Source: Prevotellaceae bacterium UBA1743 | Lineage (GTDB): Bacteria > Bacteroidota > Bacteroidia > Bacteroidales > Bacteroidaceae | Length of the DNA: 64,000 bases | NCBI GenBank assembly: GCA_002314945.1 | Contig: DCHV01000080.1 | Span: 1-64,000, forward strand | Reading direction: 5' to 3' | Shown: positions 18,901 through 27,017 of the stretch, piece after piece | How the letters are laid out: each line of letters opens with the position of its first letter | How positions within the stretch are numbered: position 1 is the stretch's first letter | Made by a program: the position numbers and the translations under genes | Notes under the pieces: generated by a model | What the model saw: the letters and a program-made list of their open reading frames with translations, nothing else | The model's database searches: none | What the model was told of the DNA's origin: nothing

Positions 18901-19853
18901 CCGTATATTGACTTTGCTATTTTTGCAATACTATCGACGGCACTTACTGTATAGAAATGTAAGCTTGGCACTCCGTACGCAATCAGTTCCCGACATTGTT
19001 CCACAGCCCATTCAATGCCTACTTCCTTTACCTTCTCATCCGTATCGCATTTCTGCAACTCATGGTAGAGTTCTTCGGGAAGATCACAGTGGAATGTCTT
19101 GGGTACCACAGTTATCTGGCTCAACTTGGACAGAGGCTTGATGCCAGGGATGATGGGAATATGAACGCCAGATGCTTGTGCCTTTTGCACGAATTCGAAG
19201 TATTTACGATTGTCATAAAACAATTGGGTTACCGCATACTTTGCGCCCAATTCGGCTTTCTTCTTCAGTACCTGTATATCGCTCTCCAGATTGGCTGCCT
19301 CCTCATGCTTTTCAGGGTAGCAAGCAACTCCATATTCAAAGGGAACTCCAGGCACCTTGATAGGGCTTCCATCCCAGAAATAACCTTCATTGAAGCGATT
19401 GATCTGTTCAATCAGTCCTGTGGCATGATTCGGCCCATCTCCGGTGGGAGTGAAAGTACTATCCTCTTTGGCCTTATCCCCACGTAAGACCAACAAATCG
19501 TTGATACCCAAAAATTGGAGATCGAGAAGCATGTATTCCAAGTCTTCACGATTGTTGCCGCTGCACACGATATGAGGAACTACAGGAATGCCATATTTCT
19601 GTTGTATGGAGGCTGCGATAGCGATGGTACCCGGACGACGGCGGATACGTTGCCGTTGCACCAGCCCGTCCCCCATCTCTTTATATACATACTCGCTTCG
19701 GTGTGTCGTGATGTTGATGTAACTGGGGTCAAATATGCGCAATTGTTCGATAGTACTGAACAAACCATCCGTACCATTCCCCTTTATGGGAGGAAGTACT
19801 TCGAAGGAAAAGGCTGTACCCTTCTTTTTGCTGATTATTTCCGTTACGTTCAT
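18897..19853 (-). CDS. metF: 5,10-methylenetetrahydrofolate reductase
   Basis: 318 residues forming the MetF FAD-binding barrel: FSFEVLPPIKGNG near residue 17 (the catalytic Glu lies in FEVLPP), DPSYINITTHRSEY, PHIVCSGNNREDLEYML and LRGDKAKEDSTF. It reduces methylene-THF to methyl-THF for methionine synthesis. The ATG at 19853 is chosen over the TTG just before it. It is the first gene of the metF-holB-ricT-gldH operon; no clear promoter or SAM riboswitch was seen in the 190 bp upstream. Confidence 0.95.
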   Translation of the reverse strand: MNVTEIISKKKGTAFSFEVLPPIKGNGTDGLFSTIEQLRIFDPSYINITTHRSEYVYKEMGDGLVQRQRIRRRPGTIAIAASIQQKYGIPVVPHIVCSGNNREDLEYMLLDLQFLGINDLLVLRGDKAKEDSTFTPTGDGPNHATGLIEQINRFNEGYFWDGSPIKVPGVPFEYGVACYPEKHEEAANLESDIQVLKKKAELGAKYAVTQLFYDNRKYFEFVQKAQASGVHIPIIPGIKPLSKLSQITVVPKTFHCDLPEELYHELQKCDTDEKVKEVGIEWAVEQCRELIAYGVPSLHFYTVSAVDSIAKIAKSIYG

Positions 19854-19984
19854 CAAGAAAATATTTTTGGGGTGTAAAATTAAAGAATATTATACAATGG
19901 CGCAAGAGAATTAGGTAAAAATGGAATTATTATCTCTCCTTTTTAATAAAAATGTCAATCTGAAGAAATTATTTTCGTGTACAC

Positions 19985-20015
19985 TTTGAAAGAAACATAA
20001 TATGCCGTACCTTTG
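19985..20015 (+). promoter_or_regulatory. Promoter of the hexose-phosphate mutase-nagA operon
   Basis: TTTG at 19985-19988, 19-nt spacer, TACCTTTG at 20008-20015: both boxes match the Bacteroidetes housekeeping consensus exactly. The ATG follows 26 nt later. Confidence 0.8.
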
Positions 20016-20041
20016 CCTACTTAAAATAACGACATTGAAGA

Positions 20042-21436
20042 ATGACACTAATTAAATCAATTTCCGGAATACGTGGTACAATTGGCGGTAGAGCTGGTGA
20101 CACCCTGAACCCTCTTGATATCGTCAAATTTACATCAGCGTATGCAACCTTGATTCGTCGCACATCAAAGGTTGATACCAACAAAATTGTCGTGGGACGA
20201 GATGCTCGTATCTCGGGCGAAATGGTAAAGAATGTGGTGTGCGGAACCTTGATGGGTATGGGTTTTGATGTGGTGAACATCGGCTTAGCCAGCACCCCTA
20301 CTACCGAGATTGCCGTGACCATGGAAGGAGCCTGTGGAGGTATTATCATCACAGCCAGTCATAATCCTCGTATGTGGAATGCCTTGAAACTCCTCAACGA
20401 AAAGGGCGAGTTCCTGAACAAGGAAGAGGGTAACGAGGTCCTTCGTATTGCAGAAGCAGAGGATTTCGAATTTGCCGATGTGGATCATTTGGGACAATAT
20501 CGCGAGGATGATTCATACGACCAAAAGCATATCGACCTGGTGAAAAATCTTGCTTTGGTGGATGTAGAAGCAATTCAAAAAGCAAATTTTCGTGTAGCCT
20601 TTGATAGTGTAAACTCTGTGGGAGGCATTATTCTTCCGAAATTATTGAAACAGTTGGGTGTAGAGACTGTAACGGGCTTGTTCACGGAAGCGACAGGCGA
20701 TTTCCAACATAATCCCGAACCTTTGGAGAAGAATCTCGAAGCAATCAAGGCTCTGATGCAGAAGGGCGAGCATGACATCGCATTCGTGGTGGATCCTGAT
20801 GTAGATCGTTTGGCCCTGTTTTGCGAGGATGGCACCATGTATGGCGAAGAGTACACGCTCGTTACGGTGGCCGACTACATTCTCCAGAATACACCTGGCA
20901 ATACGGTGAGCAACCTGAGCAGTACACGAGCTTTGCGTGATATTACACGTCATTATTGTCAGCAGTACAATGCAGCTGCAGTAGGTGAAGTAAATGTGGT
21001 TACCAAGATGAAGGAGACTCATGCAGTCATCGGTGGTGAAGGAAATGGTGGAGTTATCTACCCCGAAGCACATTATGGACGTGATGCTTTGGTCGGCATT
21101 GCCTTGATTCTGTCTTATTTGGCAAAGAAGGGAATGAAGACAAGCCAGTTGCGTGCCACCTACCCTCCCTATTGCATTGCCAAGAATCGTATTGACCTGA
21201 CCCCCGATACGGACGTGGATGCAATCCTCTCCAAAGTAAAGGAATTGTATGCCCAGGAGGAGGTGAATGACATCGATGGCGTAAAGATTGATTTCCCCGA
21301 TAAGTGGGTACATCTGCGCAAGAGCAATACAGAACCTATTATTCGGGTGTATAGCGAGGCAGCTACCATGGAAGCAGCCGATGCCATCGGGAAAGACATA
21401 ATGGAGGTAGTTTATTCCATGACTAATAACAAATAA
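20042..21436 (+). CDS. glmM: Phosphoglucosamine mutase / phosphomannomutase family enzyme
   Basis: 464 residues of the alpha-D-phosphohexomutase superfamily. GIRGTIGG begins the protein. The phosphoserine loop is ITASHNPRMWNALK near residue 104 (Ser in TASHNP), metal-binding DPDVDRLALF is near residue 244, sugar-binding GGEGNGGVIYPE is near residue 335, and the phosphate-binding C-terminal loop is RKSNTEPIIRVYSEA. GlmM makes glucosamine-1-phosphate for UDP-GlcNAc. The next gene, nagA, also handles amino sugars, which supports GlmM over a phosphomannomutase, but sequence alone does not settle the sugar. Confidence 0.85.
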   Translation: MTLIKSISGIRGTIGGRAGDTLNPLDIVKFTSAYATLIRRTSKVDTNKIVVGRDARISGEMVKNVVCGTLMGMGFDVVNIGLASTPTTEIAVTMEGACGGIIITASHNPRMWNALKLLNEKGEFLNKEEGNEVLRIAEAEDFEFADVDHLGQYREDDSYDQKHIDLVKNLALVDVEAIQKANFRVAFDSVNSVGGIILPKLLKQLGVETVTGLFTEATGDFQHNPEPLEKNLEAIKALMQKGEHDIAFVVDPDVDRLALFCEDGTMYGEEYTLVTVADYILQNTPGNTVSNLSSTRALRDITRHYCQQYNAAAVGEVNVVTKMKETHAVIGGEGNGGVIYPEAHYGRDALVGIALILSYLAKKGMKTSQLRATYPPYCIAKNRIDLTPDTDVDAILSKVKELYAQEEVNDIDGVKIDFPDKWVHLRKSNTEPIIRVYSEAATMEAADAIGKDIMEVVYSMTNNK

Positions 21437-21458
21437 TAAGTTAAGAAAGAATCATATC

Positions 21459-22622
21459 ATGTTGACACAAATCATCAATGGAAAGATTTTGACCCCTCAA
21501 GGTTGGCTCAAGGATGGCAGTATTATTATCCGTGATGGCAAGATATTGGAGGTCACAAACTGCGATTTGGCAATAATTGGTGCTGAGATAATAGATGCCA
21601 AGGGCATGTATGTCCTGCCTGGTGGTGTAGAGATGCATGTGCACGGAGGTGGAGGGCACGATTTCCAGGAGGGTACAGAGGAAGCTTTCCGCATTGCAGC
21701 TCAAGCACATGCCAAGCATGGTACTACCAGTATATTCCCCACCTTAAGCAGCAGTACCGTCCCCATGATGGAAAAGGCTGTGGAAACGTGTACCAAACTG
21801 ATCAAAGAAGGTGGAACGGGTATTCTTGGACTTCATTTCGAGGGCCCCTATTTCAGTCCTATCAAGGCTGGTGCACAAGTACCGGAATGGATAAAGAACC
21901 CCGATCCAAATGAATACATTCCTTTGGTGGAACATTCTTCTTGTATTGCACGTTGGGATGCTGCACCTGAATTGCCAGGCGCTTTACAATTTGGTCGTTT
22001 CTGTGCAGAAAAGGGCATTCTTCCCAGTATCGGACATACCAGTGCCAGTTACGATGATGTGAAAGCTGCTTTTGATTCTGGATTCACACACGTCACTCAT
22101 TTCTACAATGCCATGCCAGGTTTCCATAACAAGCGTGAATATAAATACGAGGGAACCGTGGAAAGCGTATATCTGATTGATGGCATGACGGTGGAATGTA
22201 TTGCGGATGGTGTACACGTCCCACCCACCATTCTGCGTATGGCATACAAGATCAAAGGTGTCGAGCGTATGGCCCTGATCACAGATGCTCTTGCAGTAGC
22301 AGCTTGCGATGACGAAGCAGCCAAGGCTTTCGATCCTCGTGTAATTATCGAGGATGGTGTATGCAAGTTGGCTGACCGTTCTGCTTTGGCAGGTTCCATT
22401 GCCACAACCGATCGCTTGGTTCGCACCATGGTGGCTGCTGATATTCCTTTAGCCGATGCTGTACGTATGGCTACCGAGACTCCGGCACATATCATGGGAG
22501 TAGCAGATCGCAAGGGAACATTGGCAAGAGGTAAAGATGCCGACGTGCTTATTGTTGACAAAAAACTGAATGTGCGTTGCGTTTGGCAGATGGGTAAGAT
22601 TATCGAGAATACGTTGTTTTAG
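21459..22622 (+). CDS. nagA: N-acetylglucosamine-6-phosphate deacetylase
   Basis: 387 residues of the amidohydrolase superfamily; hydrolyses GlcNAc-6-P to GlcN-6-P and acetate. Motifs in order: PGGVEMHVHGGGGHDF (metal-binding HxH), GLHFEGPYFSPIKAGAQ (metal-binding Glu), GHTSASYDDVKAAFDSG, THFYNAMPGFHNK, and LITDALAVAACDD with the catalytic Asp. Together with the upstream mutase (22 nt gap) it links GlcNAc recycling to UDP-GlcNAc synthesis. Confidence 0.94.
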   Translation: MLTQIINGKILTPQGWLKDGSIIIRDGKILEVTNCDLAIIGAEIIDAKGMYVLPGGVEMHVHGGGGHDFQEGTEEAFRIAAQAHAKHGTTSIFPTLSSSTVPMMEKAVETCTKLIKEGGTGILGLHFEGPYFSPIKAGAQVPEWIKNPDPNEYIPLVEHSSCIARWDAAPELPGALQFGRFCAEKGILPSIGHTSASYDDVKAAFDSGFTHVTHFYNAMPGFHNKREYKYEGTVESVYLIDGMTVECIADGVHVPPTILRMAYKIKGVERMALITDALAVAACDDEAAKAFDPRVIIEDGVCKLADRSALAGSIATTDRLVRTMVAADIPLADAVRMATETPAHIMGVADRKGTLARGKDADVLIVDKKLNVRCVWQMGKIIENTLF

Positions 22623-22735
22623 AAAAACGTCTTTCTTGTTTTTTCGGCTCGCAACAAAAACGTGTGTTCAGTCGAGTCTTACAAAAACCATAGTTTCACT
22701 TGTACTCAGCCGTGCGAAACTGTTTTTTGATTGCC

Positions 22736-22847
22736 AAAAGTGAGGATAAAGTGGGATTATTATGGGGTAAAAGTGGCATCAAATAGAGGATGACGTGATT
22801 GTAACAAGCTGATATACAATCTGAATTTTGAAAAAGTGAGGATAAAG
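22736..22847 (+). repeat. Pair of 16-bp direct repeats
   Basis: AAAAGTGAGGATAAAG occurs at 22736-22751 and again, identical, at 22832-22847, 96 bp apart. CTGATATACAAT (22809-22820), also found at 26836-26847, lies between the copies. Nature unknown. Confidence 0.75.
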
Positions 22848-22862
22848 CAAATTTCCAAACTT

Positions 22863-22895
22863 TTTGTCTTGGGATATGCCCGTGTCATATCTTTG
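22863..22895 (+). promoter_or_regulatory. Possible promoter upstream of the 11-bp array
   Basis: TTTG (22863-22866) and TATCTTTG (22888-22895) with a 21-nt spacer. Transcription would start just inside the 11-bp repeat array and run towards the DUF4143 ATPase, giving a leader of roughly 240 nt. Confidence 0.4.
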
Positions 22896-22897
22896 TC

Positions 22898-22981
22898 CGT
22901 AGTGGTATCGTAGTGCCTACGTAGTGCGTACGTACATTATCGAGTTTGCTACGTAGGTACTACGAAGGATCTACGTAGGCA
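22898..22981. repeat. Intergenic array with 11-bp period, two arms
   Basis: Left arm: CGTAGTGGTAT, CGTAGTGCCTA, CGTAGTGCGTA, then a decayed CGTACATTATC (22898-22941). Right arm: CTACGTAGGTA, CTACGAAGGAT, CTACGTAGGCA (22949-22981). The arms are related as an inverted repeat: 22909-22924 pairs with 22949-22964 at 15 of 16 positions. RNA from here could fold into a long hairpin. Confidence 0.8.
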
Positions 22982-23052
22982 GAACGTACTCTGAGATGAC
23001 CTTTTTCAAGAAATGTCATCTTTACGAACCTATAATGATAGTACAAAAAATC

Positions 23053-23108
23053 TATTATTCCGTTAAAAAAGTGTATGTTTATACATATTATTCCGTCAAA
23101 AAAGTGTA
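23053..23108 (+). repeat. Two 23-bp direct repeats, 33-bp period, before the DUF4143 gene
   Basis: The copies at 23053-23075 and 23086-23108 differ at one base (T versus C after TATTATTCCGT); each ends AAAAAAGTGTA. They lie 35-90 bp before the ATPase ATG. The 33-bp spacing (about three helical turns) would put bound proteins on the same DNA face. An operator role is inferred. Confidence 0.7.
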
Positions 23109-23142
23109 AATATACCATTTGAAATACCTTATAATTAAGAAT

Positions 23143-24441
23143 ATGGATAGATTTTTATATAAAGACCTGATCAAATGGAAGTCTTCTGAAGGAAGAAAGC
23201 CGCTTGTGTTGTTTGGTGCAAGACAGGTAGGCAAGACTTGGCTATTGAAAGAATTTGGCAAACAGGAATACAGTAGTGTGGCTTTTGTCAGCTTTGATCG
23301 CAATGATTCTGCCTGCAAGTTGATGGAAGAAGAAAAGAGTGCAGAAAAGATTATTAGAGGACTCTCTGCTCTTACAGGTATTGAAATCACGCCTGGTGAC
23401 ACACTAATCATACTGGATGATATACAAGATTGCCCTATTGCCTTGACAAGGCTTAAAGTACTATCCGAGGATGCACCGGATTATCACGTAGCAGCATGTG
23501 GCAGTTTACTAGGAATTGCCTTGCATGAGGGAGTATCCTATCCTGTGGGCAAAGTGGATGAACTATACCTTTATCCTATGACTTTTGGAGAGTTTGTTCT
23601 TGCCAATGGTATGAAAAAGATGGAGGATATACTCAGGCTATGTGACTGGGGACTCATCAATAATCTTGGTAGTGAGTATAAAGATCTGTTGCGCCAGTAC
23701 TACTATGTTGGAGGAATGCCTGCTGCAGTTAAGGCATACGTGGAAGGAAAAGGGCTCAATGCTACCAGAAAAGAACAGAAGTTGATTCTTGATGATTACG
23801 ACAGGGATTTCAGCAAGCATGCTTCTGCCCGAGTAGTTCCTCGCATCAGAATGGTGTGGCAGAGTATCGTGTCACAGTTGACAAAGGAGAATAAGAAGTT
23901 TATCTTTGGTGCTATGAAAAAAGGTGCCAGAGCCGCTGAATTTGAGGAAGCCATACAATGGTTGATAGATGCAGGTATTGTCTATAAGGTGAACCGTGTG
24001 GCAACAGTTCAGATGCCATTGAAGTTCTATGAAGACCGTGATGCATTCAAACTGTTTATCTTGGATGTGGGACTGATGGGTGCTATGGCAGATGTGCCTG
24101 CTTCCCAGATTATGGTAGGCGACAACATCTTCAAGGAATACAAGGGTGCATTCACAGAGGTTTATGTACAATCTCAATTGGCGACAACGAATATTCCAAC
24201 GTATTATCATACTGTTGAGAATTCACGAATAGAACTGGATTTTGTTATTCAACTTTCAGACAATGTCTATCCCGTGGAAGTGAAGGCCGAGGAGAATGTA
24301 AAGGCAAAATCCATGAAGGTATTCATCGAGAATCATCCCGACCTCAAAGGAATACGCTTGAGCATGAAGAATTACGAGAGTCAGTCATGGCTGGAGAGTA
24401 TTCCGCTATATGCATTCAGGGATTATTTGAAGAAGAGGTGA
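23143..24441 (+). CDS. AAA-family ATPase with DUF4143 C-terminal domain
   Basis: 432 residues. N-terminal ATPase: Walker A FGARQVGKTWL near residue 24, Walker B LIILDDIQDCP near residue 88 (the family norm is DE; here the catalytic Glu is Asp), and sensor-like AACGSLLGIAL, then LYPMTFGEF. The C-terminal DUF4143 part has RIELDFVIQ and VYPVEVKAEENVKAKS, an E-D-EVK pattern like PD-(D/E)XK nucleases. These proteins occur in many dispersed copies in Bacteroidales; their role is unknown. The start is the ATG at 23143 rather than a TTG 24 nt upstream. It stands alone behind a repeat-rich leader, suggesting a mobile or self-regulated gene. Confidence 0.85.
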   Translation: MDRFLYKDLIKWKSSEGRKPLVLFGARQVGKTWLLKEFGKQEYSSVAFVSFDRNDSACKLMEEEKSAEKIIRGLSALTGIEITPGDTLIILDDIQDCPIALTRLKVLSEDAPDYHVAACGSLLGIALHEGVSYPVGKVDELYLYPMTFGEFVLANGMKKMEDILRLCDWGLINNLGSEYKDLLRQYYYVGGMPAAVKAYVEGKGLNATRKEQKLILDDYDRDFSKHASARVVPRIRMVWQSIVSQLTKENKKFIFGAMKKGARAAEFEEAIQWLIDAGIVYKVNRVATVQMPLKFYEDRDAFKLFILDVGLMGAMADVPASQIMVGDNIFKEYKGAFTEVYVQSQLATTNIPTYYHTVENSRIELDFVIQLSDNVYPVEVKAEENVKAKSMKVFIENHPDLKGIRLSMKNYESQSWLESIPLYAFRDYLKKR

Positions 24442-24529
24442 GGTTGTGCATTGCAGGCAGCTGCGACGAGGAAATAGCACCTTTGTTTATGTAGTCTCCG
24501 AGCATTGAGGACGTAGTTCTTTCCACGGA

Positions 24530-26149
24530 TTACTTGACGAGATATTTCTTGCCACCCTGAATGTAGAGGCCTCGCTGTGGAGTCTGCTGCAGACGGCGGC
24601 CCTGGAGGTCAAAGATGGGGGCCGAGGAGGTAGTCTTCTCTGCGAGAGCATCCTTTACGTTGTTCGGATTGTCGGCATCTGGAGCAATCTGTTTGAATTG
24701 CCCCCAATATGGTGCTTTGACATATCGATCTCTTACCCCTTCTTGGAATGGGACGTGCAATGTGATGTCTATGACGTAATGTTGGTGCTCACCGTCATAT
24801 TCCGAATCGAATGTGTTTGCTGCAAGTTCGATGGGGTCGGACGACAACACGATCACATCCTTTAGATTGGGACATTCCAGAAATGCACTTGAATCTATTC
24901 TCTTGACGGAGGCTGGGATGGTGATGGATGACAATTCGCGGTTGCCATGAAACGCAGCGGAGGAGAGGTATTGTACGTCATCCGGGATGATGGTACGAGA
25001 GGAGCCTGTGAACATTCTATTCCGTTTCTTCTCGATGATGGCATTGCATCCTTCGCGACTGTCGTAATGTGTATTTCCCTCCTCCACTATGATGGTGCTG
25101 AGGTTGCGACAGTAATCGAACGAGGCTTCTCCCATTTCTTCCACCGATGCAGGAATCTTCAGACTCTCCATCTTCTCACATCCCTGGAATGCACGGTCTC
25201 CGATGGTGTTTAGTGTGTTGGGCAGACTGAGTTCTGCTATCTCCTTGCAATTCTGGAAGGCATATCTGCCGATTTCTTTCACGCCCTGATGCAGAACGAG
25301 TTTCTGGAAACTGACTCCCGTGCACGCACAATCCCCGATAATCTCCACGCTCTGGGGAATAAACGTGTTGTTGCACCCCGTCACCAGACATTTCGTTTCC
25401 TTCTCGATGATGGCGTTGCATCCCTCGCGGCTGTCGTAATAAGGATTGGCTTCCTCCACGCGGATAGAAGACAGGGACGTACACTCATCAAATGGATTAC
25501 ACCCCATTTCACGTATTGTAGCAGGTATCACGATTTCCTTCAACGCCTTGTTGCCGGAGAAAGCGCCATCCCCTATCCGGGAAAGCGAGGAAGGGAAAGT
25601 CAGTTGTTGGATGTCACATTCACAAAAAGCAAGACGACCTATTACGGACAGGCCATCTGGCAATGTCACCTGCTTCAGGCTCTTGTTGCCGCGGAAAGCA
25701 CAGTCTTCGATGGTGTTGAGTGCCGCGGGTAGGGTAACATCAGAGAGCACCTCACATCCGCTGAAAGCCTCTTTGCCTATCTTCTCAACATTCTTTCCCA
25801 ATGTCACACTCTGCAAGTTTCCTTTCAGAGCATATCCTATGAAATATTCATTGATCTCTCGTACAGGATAGTTCTTTGCCTGATACATGCCCTTCTCGTC
25901 CCACGCGTATGCTTTCACCGAGTCGGGAATCACCAGTTTCACCTGTCCCTCCTTGTTCGCACGCTTGGCAATGGCATAACGCTCCACACCCATATTCTTC
26001 TCACTCAGGGTGAAATCAAAATCATACTCCTCGGCAGGATAGCCGTCCTCGTAGCTGAACGAATCTTCAAACCCGAAACAGAATCCGGGCATCATCAGCA
26101 TTGCAGCCATGAGCAACACAACGCTGTTGTTTTTCATTGTCTTTTTCAT
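24530..26149 (-). CDS. BspA-like leucine-rich repeat (LRR_5) surface protein
   Basis: 539 residues. A signal peptide (MKKTMKNNSVVLLMAAMLMM...) is followed by about a dozen LRR_5 units of the type IGKEAFSGCEVLSDVTLPAAL. Two longer insert repeats share YDSREGCNAIIEK (near residues 240 and 360). The C terminus, IFDLQGRRLQQTPQRGLYIQ then GGKKYLVK, resembles the short sorting-like tail common in Prevotella/Bacteroides secreted proteins. BspA-like proteins bind host matrix or other bacteria; here that is inferred. The ATG at 26149 fits a TTTG-containing -7-like box about 30 nt upstream. Confidence 0.87.
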   Translation of the reverse strand: MKKTMKNNSVVLLMAAMLMMPGFCFGFEDSFSYEDGYPAEEYDFDFTLSEKNMGVERYAIAKRANKEGQVKLVIPDSVKAYAWDEKGMYQAKNYPVREINEYFIGYALKGNLQSVTLGKNVEKIGKEAFSGCEVLSDVTLPAALNTIEDCAFRGNKSLKQVTLPDGLSVIGRLAFCECDIQQLTFPSSLSRIGDGAFSGNKALKEIVIPATIREMGCNPFDECTSLSSIRVEEANPYYDSREGCNAIIEKETKCLVTGCNNTFIPQSVEIIGDCACTGVSFQKLVLHQGVKEIGRYAFQNCKEIAELSLPNTLNTIGDRAFQGCEKMESLKIPASVEEMGEASFDYCRNLSTIIVEEGNTHYDSREGCNAIIEKKRNRMFTGSSRTIIPDDVQYLSSAAFHGNRELSSITIPASVKRIDSSAFLECPNLKDVIVLSSDPIELAANTFDSEYDGEHQHYVIDITLHVPFQEGVRDRYVKAPYWGQFKQIAPDADNPNNVKDALAEKTTSSAPIFDLQGRRLQQTPQRGLYIQGGKKYLVK

Positions 26150-26363
26150 AGTTCCCATTGTTTTTGATAATATTAGCGCAAAATAATGTATTTTTATATT
26201 CATTCTCATAAATCTCTAATTCTTTTGGTGCAAAGTAATTCGTTTTTTTTATATCGAACAAATTTTATTCACGAAATTTTCTGACAGGCAAATGGATATG
26301 TTTTGTATTATACTGTGTAACAGTAGATTGTGAATTTGCCATATTTCTGACAAGTGTGGCAAT

Positions 26364-26714
26364 TTACTGCATCTTGAGTATTTTCAAGTCAAAATCCCGG
26401 GATTTTCCTTCAGTGCCGAACAATTTCTTGAACAGTCGTTCTTTGGTGTGGGCCGAATAGCCGGGAGTTACACCAAGTAGGTATTCTATCTCCTGCGTAC
26501 TGAATTCGGCTTTCGTCAGCAAACAAAGGCGAAATTGCCTTTCATTCATATTGTTTCTGGAAATCAAAGTGAAAAAGATCGGATAATGACCTTCTATTTC
26601 GCGAGACAGCTTTTCCCAATCTTCCTCAGAAAGGGAACTGCCTCTACGATAAAACTTCTCGCGGAACGTCTTTGCTATTTCATTTTCGGAGAACGGGAAG
26701 ATGTTCAGTTCCAT
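26364..26714 (-). CDS. Stand-alone homologue of the C-terminal domain of the adjacent TPR regulator
   Basis: 116 residues with no signal peptide or membrane segment, so cytoplasmic. Almost the whole protein aligns with the last ~110 residues of the 628-residue TPR protein encoded just upstream. Shared positions include FR..-YR, DW, HYP-F, R-CLL-KA-F, EI--LL, Y, R, K-FG and FD-KI--M. The EI--LL...R---K part resembles a helix-turn-helix. It has its own TAATTTTG promoter box, so it is an expressed gene rather than debris. It could compete with, or work with, the tethered domain. Confidence 0.7.
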   Translation of the reverse strand: MELNIFPFSENEIAKTFREKFYRRGSSLSEEDWEKLSREIEGHYPIFFTLISRNNMNERQFRLCLLTKAEFSTQEIEYLLGVTPGYSAHTKERLFKKLFGTEGKSRDFDLKILKMQ

Positions 26715-27017
26715 AATATTTATTTTTTGTTGTCTTGGCGCAAAATTATATGCTCATTAATTATTGCCCAAATTTTTAACAAACAGAAAAATGAACAAAA
26801 AGTGACAGAAATAGCAGGAGCGGAATGTTATCAAACTGATATACAATACATTATTGACCAGTAGCTTTTTAAAGTGAATAAATAGTGAATGAGAGCGGAA
26901 ATGGGAAATAAATGAAAGGAATCAAGAACTACCAAAACAATTAGGCCAACCATACATTTCATTTATGAATCCACTTAAATAAACACCCCATCCATCATTT
27001 TGCCACCCTTTCAACAA
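26715..27017. other. Intergenic region between the two regulator-related genes
   Basis: About 300 bp, AT-rich, without a convincing gene. It holds the promoter box at 26741-26748 and a copy of CTGATATACAAT at 26836-26847. No hairpin terminator was seen after the TPR gene. Confidence 0.6.
26741..26748 (-). promoter_or_regulatory. Promoter -7 box of the stand-alone regulator-domain gene
   Basis: Minus strand TAATTTTG (TAnnTTTG) 26 nt before the ATG at 26714, giving a leader of roughly 20 nt. Confidence 0.55.

Larger units (their letters stand above)
22623..23142. other. 520-bp intergenic region rich in repeats
   Basis: No convincing gene. It holds two 16-bp direct copies of AAAAGTGAGGATAAAG (22736-22751, 22832-22847), a possible promoter, an 11-bp-period array and a 33-bp-period repeat pair, each listed separately. 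It separates a core operon from the accessory ATPase gene. Confidence 0.7.

Noticed and set aside
19857..20041. SAM or other riboswitch upstream of metF
   Set aside because: The 185 bp are AT-rich with no recognisable aptamer core; they mainly hold the opposing mutase promoter.
22606..22632. Possible terminator at the end of nagA (ACGT...ACGT hairpin)
   Set aside because: Only four or five stable pairs, overlaps the stop codon, and the T-rich part is interrupted.
22898..22981. CRISPR-like repeats
   Set aside because: Units are only 11 bp with no unique spacers and there are no cas genes; the same holds for the arrays at 29.1 and 57.7 kb.
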